Source of the DNA: Candidatus Uhrbacteria bacterium
Lineage (GTDB): Bacteria; Patescibacteriota; Patescibacteriia; JACQRZ01
Assembly (NCBI GenBank): GCA_016206235.1
Contig: JACQRZ010000037.1
Span: 1 to 11,106 of the forward strand
Reading direction: 5' to 3'
DNA length: 11,106 bases
A model generated the notes under the pieces. The model had not been told where the DNA came from, did no database searches, and saw only the letters and a program-made list of their open reading frames with translations. Numbering within the stretch: the first letter of the stretch is position 1; every line of letters begins with the position of its first letter. A program made the position numbers and the translations under genes. Shown here in pieces: positions 1 through 5,693 of this stretch.

Positions 1-1754
1 AGAAATACATCGTGTGTACCCGATTCAATAATTCTGCCTTCATCAACTACAACTATTTTGTTTGCGTTTCGAACAGTTGAAAATCTGTGCGACACCAAAA
101 TCAGCGTTCGGTTTTTGTATACCTCCTCTAGATTTTGAAATATCTCATATTCCGCCTGCGCGTCAATGGCACTTGTTGGCTCGTCCATGATAAGCACGGG
201 GGCTTGCTCGTAAAAAGTTCTTGCTATTGCTAACTTTTGCCATTGACCGCCGGATAGTTCTTCGCCTTCTTCAAAACTCCTTCCTAACATTTGGTCGTAA
301 CCTTTATCGAATTTTTTTATGAACTCCTGTGCTCCCGATTTTACAGCCGCGTCGCGCATTCGCTTTTCGTCTTTGATATCGGGTGCGCCAAGCATGATAT
401 TATCTTTAACCGTAAAATGGTACTTTACGAAATCTTGGAATAAGGTTCCAAGATGAGCATACCAATTAGAAATTTTTAGGTCTTTGATATTTACTCCATT
501 TACCAAAATTTCCCCGCTTGTAACATCATAAAAACGACACAACAATTTTATCATAGTTGTTTTTCCTGCACCATTGATACCAACCATTGCCAAACTTTCC
601 CCCGGTTCAATGGTAAAGGAAATATCTTTCAATACTTCTCGTCCATTGGGATATGTAAACGAAACATTTTTAAATTCAATTTTTGGCGGCTTAATGTCGT
701 CAAAAGTTTTAGCGTCCTTTCTCTCTTTTATCAATTTTGGCAATGCCATCAGCTCAAAAAATGGATTAACAAATAAACTATTTTGATAAAGTTCACCCAA
801 ATGAGCCGCACCCCACGATGTATTGTTTCTCATCTGTTCCAACGTAGTGATGATGAAAGTAAGGGAGCCGATGGTCAGCGCACCCGAAAGTGCGTTAGGC
901 AACATAAAATAGATAATTGAAAATACAACCGCAGTTTCCACAAGCGGAGCTAGAAATAATACCCATCTATAATTATCAAGAGGTTTTTTGTTCCTTTCGT
1001 AGAGATTTTTTTGAAATTTCTCTAATCTTTCGAGTAACGCCTCCTGGGATTGAAAAATACGCGTCTCAATAATTGATGACGGATCGGTGAGCAGACCTCT
1101 CGTATACCAAAGTTTCTTTACTTCAGGTGCGCCACCACCATACATAGACCAAACAAAATTTCCGTGCCGTGCCTTTAAATAAACTCGCGGGACGGCAACA
1201 AGTAGAACCACTAACGGAATCCAAGGACCAAAGGGAAGTAAGACAATTGTTGCGGCAATAATTCCAACTCCATGAGAAAAAATGTAGTTCCACGTTCTGA
1301 TAAAATCCGGTATCTGCCAAGTAAAAGTGTGTTCAACCTTCGTTATGAGATTTTGGATTTCTGGATTTTCCAAATGGCCAAGATCCAAACTCGATAATTT
1401 TTTTGCATAGCGGTAATTTAAGCCATTCTGAAATTTATTTCTTAAAAGATAGTCGTAATAAGCAACGTTTAATCCCCAATAAACAACTGTCTCCACTAAG
1501 CGTATTAAAAAATAACCGGCCAGAACAAAAACAATAATCAGAGGAATACCAACCTGAACCGGCGTTTGAGAACTAACAACAAGATTGTCTAATACGAGCT
1601 TAAACAGATATGCGGCAATAATCGGCGATATGGCACCGATACCTGCCGTTAAGTAATACATTGTGACTAAACGCCCGTCTATTTCATAAGCGAGCTTCAT
1701 TGTTCGTACAATGTTGTGCCACAACTCCGATATTGTTTTTCTGATATTTTTCAT
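1..1754 (-). CDS. ABC exporter, fused permease and ATPase (3' end cut by window edge)
   Basis: This is a half-transporter of the ABC exporter type, expected to work as a dimer that moves a lipid, peptide or drug outward using ATP. I translated it from the ATG at 1752-1754; 584 codons are visible before the window ends, so only a short C-terminal tail is probably missing. Roughly residues 1-350 are the membrane domain, with several long hydrophobic segments. The nucleotide-binding domain follows: an A-loop tyrosine in FTYPNG, Walker A GINGAGKT (from residue 392), a Q-loop in LFQDF, signature LSGGQ (500-504), Walker B LIMDE with catalytic Glu525, D-loop SAID, and the switch histidine in LVSHR. 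All ATPase residues are present. There is no N-terminal C39 peptidase domain. The start lies 5 nt after the stop of the XRE regulator, so the two are probably co-transcribed. The substrate cannot be read from the sequence. Confidence 0.92.
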   Translation of the reverse strand, partial: MKNIRKTISELWHNIVRTMKLAYEIDGRLVTMYYLTAGIGAISPIIAAYLFKLVLDNLVVSSQTPVQVGIPLIIVFVLAGYFLIRLVETVVYWGLNVAYYDYLLRNKFQNGLNYRYAKKLSSLDLGHLENPEIQNLITKVEHTFTWQIPDFIRTWNYIFSHGVGIIAATIVLLPFGPWIPLVVLLVAVPRVYLKARHGNFVWSMYGGGAPEVKKLWYTRGLLTDPSSIIETRIFQSQEALLERLEKFQKNLYERNKKPLDNYRWVLFLAPLVETAVVFSIIYFMLPNALSGALTIGSLTFIITTLEQMRNNTSWGAAHLGELYQNSLFVNPFFELMALPKLIKERKDAKTFDDIKPPKIEFKNVSFTYPNGREVLKDISFTIEPGESLAMVGINGAGKTTMIKLLCRFYDVTSGEILVNGVNIKDLKISNWYAHLGTLFQDFVKYHFTVKDNIMLGAPDIKDEKRMRDAAVKSGAQEFIKKFDKGYDQMLGRSFEEGEELSGGQWQKLAIARTFYEQAPVLIMDEPTSAIDAQAEYEIFQNLEEVYKNRTLILVSHRFSTVRNANKIVVVDEGRIIESGTHDVF

Positions 1755-1759
1755 ATGTT

Positions 1760-1966
1760 TTACTTCAACAGGTTCTCTACGGGAATGTTCAATGCTTTGG
1801 CGATTTTTTGAACCGTCAACAGAGATGGATTTCTCCGGCCTCTCTCTAATCCGCTAATGTAAGTTCGGTGGACACCTAAAATTCTTGCCACATCGCCTTG
1901 CGATAATTTCTTTTTTAGGCGCGCTTCTCGCAACTTTTTGCCAAATTGTATAGCGCCATTTGTCAT
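1760..1966 (-). CDS. XRE-family helix-turn-helix regulator
   Basis: This is a 68-residue protein that is almost entirely one Cro/C1-type DNA-binding domain. The pattern is typical: a basic first helix (FGKKLREARLKKKLSQ), helix 2 SQGDVARILGV, recognition helix HRTYISGLERGRRNPS at about 33-48, then a last helix ending IPVENLLK. The conserved 'SQ..(V/L)A...GV....IS..ERG.R.PS...L..IA.AL' spacing is intact. The family covers phage-type repressors, restriction-modification controllers and small autoregulators. There is no effector or oligomerisation domain. It ends 5 nt before the ABC exporter start, so the simplest inference is that it controls that operon and itself. No methylase or nuclease is adjacent, which argues against a restriction controller. 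An 8-bp palindrome lies just upstream of its start. Confidence 0.88.
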   Translation of the reverse strand: MTNGAIQFGKKLREARLKKKLSQGDVARILGVHRTYISGLERGRRNPSLLTVQKIAKALNIPVENLLK

Positions 1967-1979
1967 AAGCGGATTTGTC

Positions 1980-1998
1980 CACTAGTGCATTGATTTTA
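1980..1998 (-). promoter_or_regulatory. Possible autoregulatory site of the XRE gene
   Basis: On the minus strand a -10-like TAAAAT (1993-1998) is followed by the perfect 8-bp palindrome CACTAGTG (1980-1987), 13 nt before the start codon. A palindrome close to the transcription start would suit binding by a small XRE dimer. I see no convincing -35, and an 8-bp palindrome is weak evidence alone. Confidence 0.22.
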
Positions 1999-2014
1999 AC
2001 AAATGTTGTATGAA

Positions 2015-2088
2015 TGGTCGGGCTGCTGGGAATCGAACCCAGTCACCACGCACCCGAAGCGTGTGTACTACCGGTATACGACAGCCCG
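2015..2088 (-). tRNA. tRNA-Pro (anticodon CGG)
   Basis: The minus strand folds as a full cloverleaf. The acceptor stem CGGGCTG/CAGCCCG is perfect. The D arm is GTAT/GTAC with a 7-base loop containing GG. The anticodon stem CACGC/GCGTG holds the loop TTCGGGT with anticodon CGG, reading CCG. The variable loop is 4 bases and the T arm CTGGG/CCCAG has loop TTCGATT. The C1-G72 pair and discriminator A are typical of proline. The 3' CCA is encoded, unlike in the other three tRNAs here. Its 5' end is only 3 nt after the pyrH stop, so it is probably cut out of the same transcript. Confidence 0.95.
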
Positions 2089-2091
2089 TGA

Positions 2092-2784
2092 TCACGGATG
2101 AATACGCGTTCCCCCGCATCCTTTTCCGTCAATGTAGTGTTGTACGTTATCTAAATTCTTTACACTGATAATAGCAACCTCAAGACCGACTTTTTGGGCC
2201 ATGCGCGAAGCGACCGGATCAAATGGCGTATGGAGCCCAGGATCCCAGTCTTTTGGAATAAGCTTGCGATAATCTTTCCAGGATATTTCTTTTAGCGGTA
2301 CTGCGTCATCAAACTTATTTGGGTCTTTATTGTAAATGAAATCTACGTTTGAAAGATTAATAAGATTTTTTACGCCATATTTTTTTGCCAAGATAAGCGC
2401 ATCTGCGTCCGTACTCATGCCGGGTTTCCAACCTCCAGCAACAAGTACGTGCTCGGTAAAATTCTTGGCGTCGCTCGGCTTCGTCCAAATAGATGGATGA
2501 GCAAACTTAGAAAGTACTATTCGCATGAGATGCGCATTGAGATGCGTTGAGTAAATACCAAGCCAGTCGAGATCTCCAGCTGTTACCTCATGAATATATT
2601 TTGAAGCATTTTGATAGTTGCGCGCCGTCTTTCCTCCTCCACAGATGATGATAAAACGATTTCCCTGCTCGCAATTGTTTGTAATGAATTGCTTGAATGT
2701 CAGCAAAAACTCAATATCGATCTCGTCGGGGACAATAAGCGATCCGCCAAGCGAGATAATGATAGGAGTTTTGTTGTTGCTCAT
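2092..2784 (-). CDS. pyrH: UMP kinase, archaeal-like subtype
   Basis: The protein phosphorylates UMP to UDP with ATP in pyrimidine nucleotide synthesis and belongs to the amino acid kinase fold. At 230 residues it has the usual length. Visible motifs are the N-terminal phosphate-binding LGGSL (12-16), the glycine cluster GGG (49-51), IYSTHLNAHLM (77-87), GGWKPGMSTDADA (117-129), NVDFIYNKDP (146-155) and TPFDPVAS (186-193). Bacterial PyrH normally has a 'MD.TA' motif at the last position and an 'ATxxNA' helix; the 'DP.A' motif here fits the archaeal-type subgroup better. That subtype call is from memory of the motifs, not from an alignment. The start is 14 nt after the rpmG stop. No Shine-Dalgarno lies at normal distance; an AAGGAG in the last rpmG codons is 23 nt upstream. 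Confidence 0.9.
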   Translation of the reverse strand: MSNNKTPIIISLGGSLIVPDEIDIEFLLTFKQFITNNCEQGNRFIIICGGGKTARNYQNASKYIHEVTAGDLDWLGIYSTHLNAHLMRIVLSKFAHPSIWTKPSDAKNFTEHVLVAGGWKPGMSTDADALILAKKYGVKNLINLSNVDFIYNKDPNKFDDAVPLKEISWKDYRKLIPKDWDPGLHTPFDPVASRMAQKVGLEVAIISVKNLDNVQHYIDGKGCGGTRIHP

Positions 2785-2798
2785 ATGTGCCAGGAGTT

Positions 2799-2954
2799 TT
2801 ATTTGGTCTCCTTGTGGGGCGTGTGTACCTTGCAGTATTTACAGTGCTTCTTGAGTTCAAGCCTGTTCTTCAACTTTTTTTTATTCTTATATGTGTGATA
2901 CGTAATGCGGCGGCATTGTGTACACTCCATACCTACGAGAAAATCCTGCGACAT
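2799..2954 (-). CDS. rpmG: 50S ribosomal protein L33, zinc-ribbon form
   Basis: This is a 51-residue small basic protein of the large ribosomal subunit. It shows the L33 pattern: MECTQCRR near the N-terminus, a lysine-rich stretch TYKNKKKLKNRLELKKHC, a second pair CKYC, and the terminal HTPHKETK. Two CxxC pairs (Cys11/14 and Cys38/41) make it the zinc-binding form. I placed the start at ATG 2952-2954, which gives ten residues before the first cysteine, close to the family norm. A second ATG (2928-2930) would leave only two. An in-frame stop lies just upstream of the chosen start. It follows three tRNA genes and precedes pyrH. Confidence 0.93.
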   Translation of the reverse strand: MSQDFLVGMECTQCRRITYHTYKNKKKLKNRLELKKHCKYCKVHTPHKETK

Positions 2955-2975
2955 ATCTCTAAAATGAGTTTACAA

Positions 2976-3005
2976 ATAATATTTTTGTCAGAAAGCCACA
3001 ACCAA
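2976..3005 (-). promoter_or_regulatory. Possible promoter of rpmG-pyrH
   Basis: On the minus strand, TTGGTT (3000-3005) and TATTAT (2976-2981) are separated by 18 bases and sit between tRNA-Thr(TGT) and rpmG. The -10 matches consensus at five of six positions, the -35 at only three. The gene could equally be read through from the tRNA promoter. Confidence 0.32.
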
Positions 3006-3048
3006 TGGTGGGTCTCGCCCGCCCTCCCCGGAAACTCTCACCTTTCCT

Positions 3049-3120
3049 AGCCAACTGTGGGATTTGAACCCACGACCTATTGTTTACAAAACAATTGCTC
3101 TACCACTGAGCTAAGTTGGC
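3049..3120 (-). tRNA. tRNA-Thr (anticodon TGT)
   Basis: The cloverleaf has acceptor stem GCCAACT/AGTTGGC, D arm GCTC/GAGC with loop AGTGGTA, anticodon stem ATTGT/ACAAT with loop TTTGTAA (anticodon TGT, codon ACA), and T arm GTGGG/CCCAC with loop TTCAAAT. The discriminator is T. The next bases are AGG, so CCA is not encoded. It is the last tRNA of the three-gene cluster. Confidence 0.96.
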
Positions 3121-3156
3121 AAAGAAAGATGATAGAAAAATGACCACTCTTACACT

Positions 3157-3239
3157 TGGGCGGTAGAGGATTTGCACCTCTGAAGGCGAGTGCCAGCAGA
3201 TTTACAGTCTGCCCCGTTTGACTACTTCGGTAACCGCCC
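3157..3239 (-). tRNA. tRNA-Tyr (anticodon GTA)
   Basis: This is a class II tRNA of 83 bases. The acceptor stem is GGGCGGT/ACCGCCC and the anticodon stem GCAGA/TCTGC carries loop CTGTAAA with anticodon GTA. The long variable arm, which includes GGCACTCGCC, is characteristic of bacterial tyrosine tRNA. The T arm is AGAGG/CCTCT. The discriminator is A and CCA is not encoded. It lies between two threonine tRNAs, with a 36-nt spacer on the side of tRNA-Thr(TGT) and a 24-nt spacer on the side of tRNA-Thr(GGT). Confidence 0.95.
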
Positions 3240-3263
3240 TTCTCGTTTACATTGTATACCCAA

Positions 3264-3336
3264 AGCCGTTGCGCGGACTTGAACCGCGGACCTACTCCTT
3301 ACCATGGAGTTGCTCTACCAACTGAGCTACAACGGC
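3264..3336 (-). tRNA. tRNA-Thr (anticodon GGT)
   Basis: The cloverleaf has acceptor stem GCCGTTG/CAACGGC, D arm GCTC/GAGC with loop AGTTGGTA, anticodon stem ACTCC/GGAGT with loop ATGGTAA (anticodon GGT, codon ACC), and T arm CGCGG/CCGCG. The discriminator is T and CCA is not encoded. It is the first gene after a well-formed promoter and heads the Thr-Tyr-Thr cluster. Confidence 0.96.
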
Positions 3337-3356
3337 ATATGAATATCTAGTGTGAG

Positions 3357-3385
3357 AGTATACACATACAAAACCAAAACGTAAA
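3357..3385 (-). promoter_or_regulatory. Promoter of the tRNA-Thr/Tyr/Thr cluster
   Basis: On the minus strand, -35 TTTACG (3380-3385; four of six matches) and -10 TATACT (3357-3362; five of six) are separated by exactly 17 bases. Transcription should begin near 3350, about 14 nt before the first mature tRNA base at 3336. It lies in the short gap after the TPR gene. Confidence 0.6.
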
Positions 3386-3406
3386 GTGTCTTGGATAAAT
3401 GCGCGA

Positions 3407-4264
3407 TTAGTAGCTCAAAACTTTTATTTTTTGCTCCAACTCCTCTACTCTTCCATTCTCAGGATTTGCTTTCAGCAAAAGATCAAGTGCTTTTTCCGCT
3501 CGTAGGCGCTCACCAAGCGCAATATGGATACGAACGAGGCCATGGAGAAATTTCGGATTATTCTTTTGAAGCTCAACAGCTTCTTTCATACACTTGAGCG
3601 CTTTTGAAAACTGATCCAATTTTTGATACACATCTGAAAGGTCATACAGCATCTCTGCATAATGAAGTTGTTCATTCTCGTAGATACCTTCATAACATGC
3701 TTCGTGGCCACGCTCCTTCAAGAGCTTACATGCGCATATTAAAACATCGCGCGTCTGCTCCCACTCACGTTGATGCTTATACACTTCAGCAAGACCCATG
3801 AAAGGTTCAAGCATTTTTTCATTGAAACTCAACACGTCAATATACGTTCTTTCAGCTGCCTCAAACTTCTCGTCTGCCAATTCTGCACGTGCACGCTCCA
3901 GTAATGCCGAGATTTTTTTATCCTGATCTTCTTCCGGCATTGTATGAGTTCCTCCAATAATAGCGCTGCGTCTCTGTTTCTCACGAATTTCCCCAAGCCA
4001 ACCCTGAACATGTTGCGCCTTCCGCACAATGAGACTGTATATCTTCATGAGGGGCTCAAACACAAGCGTAATAAACGTTTGTGCGCTTTTCCATCTCCTT
4101 TTAAGCCGTTCGAGTATGAGACGATCCTTTACTCGAGCTTCTCGTTCCGCAGGAATAGATTCTACATCAATCGATGCCAAGATATGCAAGTGCCTTCCAA
4201 TGATAACTACAATTGGAATAATTGAACAGATAATCAAAAGTACTGAAATGCTATTGAGTATCAT
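3407..4264 (-). CDS. Membrane-anchored TPR-repeat protein
   Basis: This is a 285-residue protein of unknown specific role. Residues 4-23 form one strongly hydrophobic segment, probably a membrane anchor. A highly charged stretch follows (about 38-60), then a helical region (61-100), and tetratricopeptide-like helix pairs from about 116 to the end. The clearest units are at about 117-150, 151-184, 203-236 and 237-270, with the expected small residues and tyrosines, for example ALLERARAELADEKFEAAER and LSDVYQKLDQFSKALKCM. TPR arrays scaffold protein complexes, so a membrane-bound assembly or recruiting role is the inference. The basic/acidic region after the anchor suggests that the repeats face the cytoplasm, with low certainty. 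It starts 10 nt after the tpiA stop with no Shine-Dalgarno, so it is likely the last gene of scpB-tpiA-TPR. Confidence 0.82.
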   Translation of the reverse strand: MILNSISVLLIICSIIPIVVIIGRHLHILASIDVESIPAEREARVKDRLILERLKRRWKSAQTFITLVFEPLMKIYSLIVRKAQHVQGWLGEIREKQRRSAIIGGTHTMPEEDQDKKISALLERARAELADEKFEAAERTYIDVLSFNEKMLEPFMGLAEVYKHQREWEQTRDVLICACKLLKERGHEACYEGIYENEQLHYAEMLYDLSDVYQKLDQFSKALKCMKEAVELQKNNPKFLHGLVRIHIALGERLRAEKALDLLLKANPENGRVEELEQKIKVLSY

Positions 4265-4274
4265 ATCAGATATG

Positions 4275-5045
4275 CTATGACAGGCTCATGAGGCTTACAA
4301 TTTTTGATAAGCGTTTTACTGACTGGCTTGCGCTTCCCACAAGCAAGCCATCAATACCGGTTTTGGGTGACAGATAGTTTGAAACTGATCTTTCATCAAC
4401 GCTTCCACCGTATAATACAACATGGGGATGCGAAGAGAGATGTGTCGTAAGCCACTCTTTAATAAACTGGATTTCTTTTGTGAGATCATCAGCATTCAAT
4501 GGAGTACCCGACCCAATTGACCAAACAGGTTCATACGCGATACATATCAGTTGATTTCTCTTCATAGTACAATTACTGAATGCGCTCGAGAGCTGCTGAC
4601 GCAAACGAGAAAGCGTTTTTCCATTCGTTCGATCGTCTCGTGTCTCGCCAATACAAAAAATGGGCTGAAGTCTGGCGTTAAAAGCAGCCTGCAATTTATT
4701 GCGTAGGACTGTCTCGTCTTCATTATTGTGAACTCTACGCTCCGAATGTCCTATAAGCACATACCTGCATCCAAGTGACACAAGTGCTTTTGCAGAGATC
4801 TCACCAGTGTATGCGCCCCTCTCTTCCCAATGGCAGTCCTGCGCACCAACATCAAAGATTGCTGAAGAATACTTTTTGATCTGCGTTGCCGAAACTAACG
4901 ATACAAACGAAGGACACACAATAACCTTGAGACTTTTCTTCTTTTTTTTGAGCACTAATGGAAGCTTCTCTAACAACGCCCGCTCTTCTTTCGGCAAAAG
5001 TTCCATCTTCCAATTGGCAATGAGATACTGTTTTTTTAAACTCAT
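4275..5045 (-). CDS. tpiA: Triosephosphate isomerase
   Basis: The enzyme interconverts dihydroxyacetone phosphate and glyceraldehyde 3-phosphate in the cytoplasm. At 256 residues it has the normal length. The active site is complete: Asn11 and Lys13 in ANWKM, electrophile His100 in IGHSERR, base Glu172 in AYEPVWSIGSG, and the phosphate-binding YGGSV (212-216) and GLLVGSAS. The mobile loop after Glu172 reads SIGSGTPLNADD rather than the common 'AIGTGKTATPEQ', so the usual lysine of the hinge is replaced; this is a departure from the textbook form but does not touch a catalytic residue. Its ATG overlaps the scpB stop as ATGA, so the two are translationally coupled. Confidence 0.96.
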   Translation of the reverse strand: MSLKKQYLIANWKMELLPKEERALLEKLPLVLKKKKKSLKVIVCPSFVSLVSATQIKKYSSAIFDVGAQDCHWEERGAYTGEISAKALVSLGCRYVLIGHSERRVHNNEDETVLRNKLQAAFNARLQPIFCIGETRDDRTNGKTLSRLRQQLSSAFSNCTMKRNQLICIAYEPVWSIGSGTPLNADDLTKEIQFIKEWLTTHLSSHPHVVLYGGSVDERSVSNYLSPKTGIDGLLVGSASQSVKRLSKIVSLMSLS

Positions 5046-5608
5046 ACAGAGTGTTGTGATGACATTGGGTTGCTCACTGGCTCAGTGAGAAGCGCATCAA
5101 TTTTTTCATGCTTTGACAGCGATTCAAAATCAGGAAGGTCATGTACCGATGTGATCCCAAGTAAACGTATAAAATCAAAGGCAAGCGAATAACATTTTTC
5201 TCCTCCTCGTTCACCGGAAACCTCAATGAGTCCTCGAATAAGAAGATTGCGTAGAGATTGCGAACAGTTTACCCCACGAATATGTTCGATATCATGCCTT
5301 GCCACAGGCCCGCGGTATGCAACAACGGACAAGGTCTCAAGCGCAGGACGTGTTAATTCACCCATAAACTCTTCTTTCAAATACTCCTGCATCGTTTTTG
5401 AAAGATCCGGATTTGTGGTGAGTTGCAAGGCGTCAGTACCTCGAACGAGCACGATTCCGCTCGACTGCAGTGAATACTTTTCCTGAAGGCTAGGAAGTAT
5501 GGCCACAATATCCTTTTCCTTTACACCGGCTATTTCTGCTATTTTTTTATACGAAAGCGGTTTTGACGAAACAAAAAGAACGCTTTCAATGAGATGCTCT
5601 AATGCCAT
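5042..5608 (-). CDS. scpB: Segregation and condensation protein B
   Basis: ScpB is the winged-helix (kleisin-associated) subunit of the SMC-ScpA-ScpB condensin that compacts and separates chromosomes. At 188 residues it fits the family. Recognisable are the first winged helix (LIESVLFVSSKPLSYKKIAE), and the diagnostic second one with TRPALETLSVVAYRGPVAR (about 86-104) followed by IRGVNCSQSLRNLLIRGLIE. The C-terminal 25-30 residues are variable tail. No scpA is next to it, although scpA-scpB is the common arrangement; the upstream gene is ftsZ. The start codon lies only 8 nt after a -10 box and has no Shine-Dalgarno, so its mRNA may be leaderless. It overlaps tpiA by 4 bases. Confidence 0.94.
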   Translation of the reverse strand: MALEHLIESVLFVSSKPLSYKKIAEIAGVKEKDIVAILPSLQEKYSLQSSGIVLVRGTDALQLTTNPDLSKTMQEYLKEEFMGELTRPALETLSVVAYRGPVARHDIEHIRGVNCSQSLRNLLIRGLIEVSGERGGEKCYSLAFDFIRLLGITSVHDLPDFESLSKHEKIDALLTEPVSNPMSSQHSV

Positions 5609-5616
5609 ACTATGAA

Positions 5617-5645
5617 ACTATACCGTAGCAAAACGAAAAAAACAA
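5617..5645 (-). promoter_or_regulatory. Promoter of scpB-tpiA-TPR
   Basis: On the minus strand, -35 TTGTTT (5640-5645) and -10 TATAGT (5617-5622; five of six) are 17 bases apart. The expected start of transcription falls at about 5609-5611, right at the scpB ATG (5606-5608). The -35 overlaps the T-tract of the ftsZ terminator. Confidence 0.45.
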
Positions 5646-5691
5646 TGCGCCGTAGCTCGCCTATGCCAAAGGCTAAGGCGTAGCGAAGGCG
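5636..5691 (-). terminator. Hairpin plus T-tract after ftsZ
   Basis: Just after the ftsZ stop the minus strand forms a long imperfect hairpin. The outer pair is CGCC/GGCG, the middle GCT/AGC, and the inner arm is GCCTTAGCC/GGCATAGGC around a TTT loop. Four bases after it (CATTG in between) come seven T residues (5636-5642). This fits an intrinsic terminator separating the ftsZ and scpB units. The arms are rich in GCCTTCGCTACGCC-like sequence, which may be a dispersed palindromic repeat used as a terminator. Confidence 0.6.
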
Positions 5692-5693
5692 AA

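Noticed and set aside
1123..1320. 65-codon minus-strand frame
   Set aside because: It is an alternate frame of the ABC exporter membrane domain, which is open continuously in another frame.
1760..1966. Restriction-modification controller or antitoxin
   Set aside because: No methylase, nuclease or toxin-like gene is adjacent; the only neighbour is an ABC exporter.
3001..3048. GC-rich stretch between tRNA-Thr(TGT) and rpmG as a terminator
   Set aside because: I could find only a 3-bp stem and no T-tract after it.
2611..3050. Overlapping plus-strand frames across pyrH and rpmG
   Set aside because: They are antisense to two clearly recognisable genes on the minus strand.
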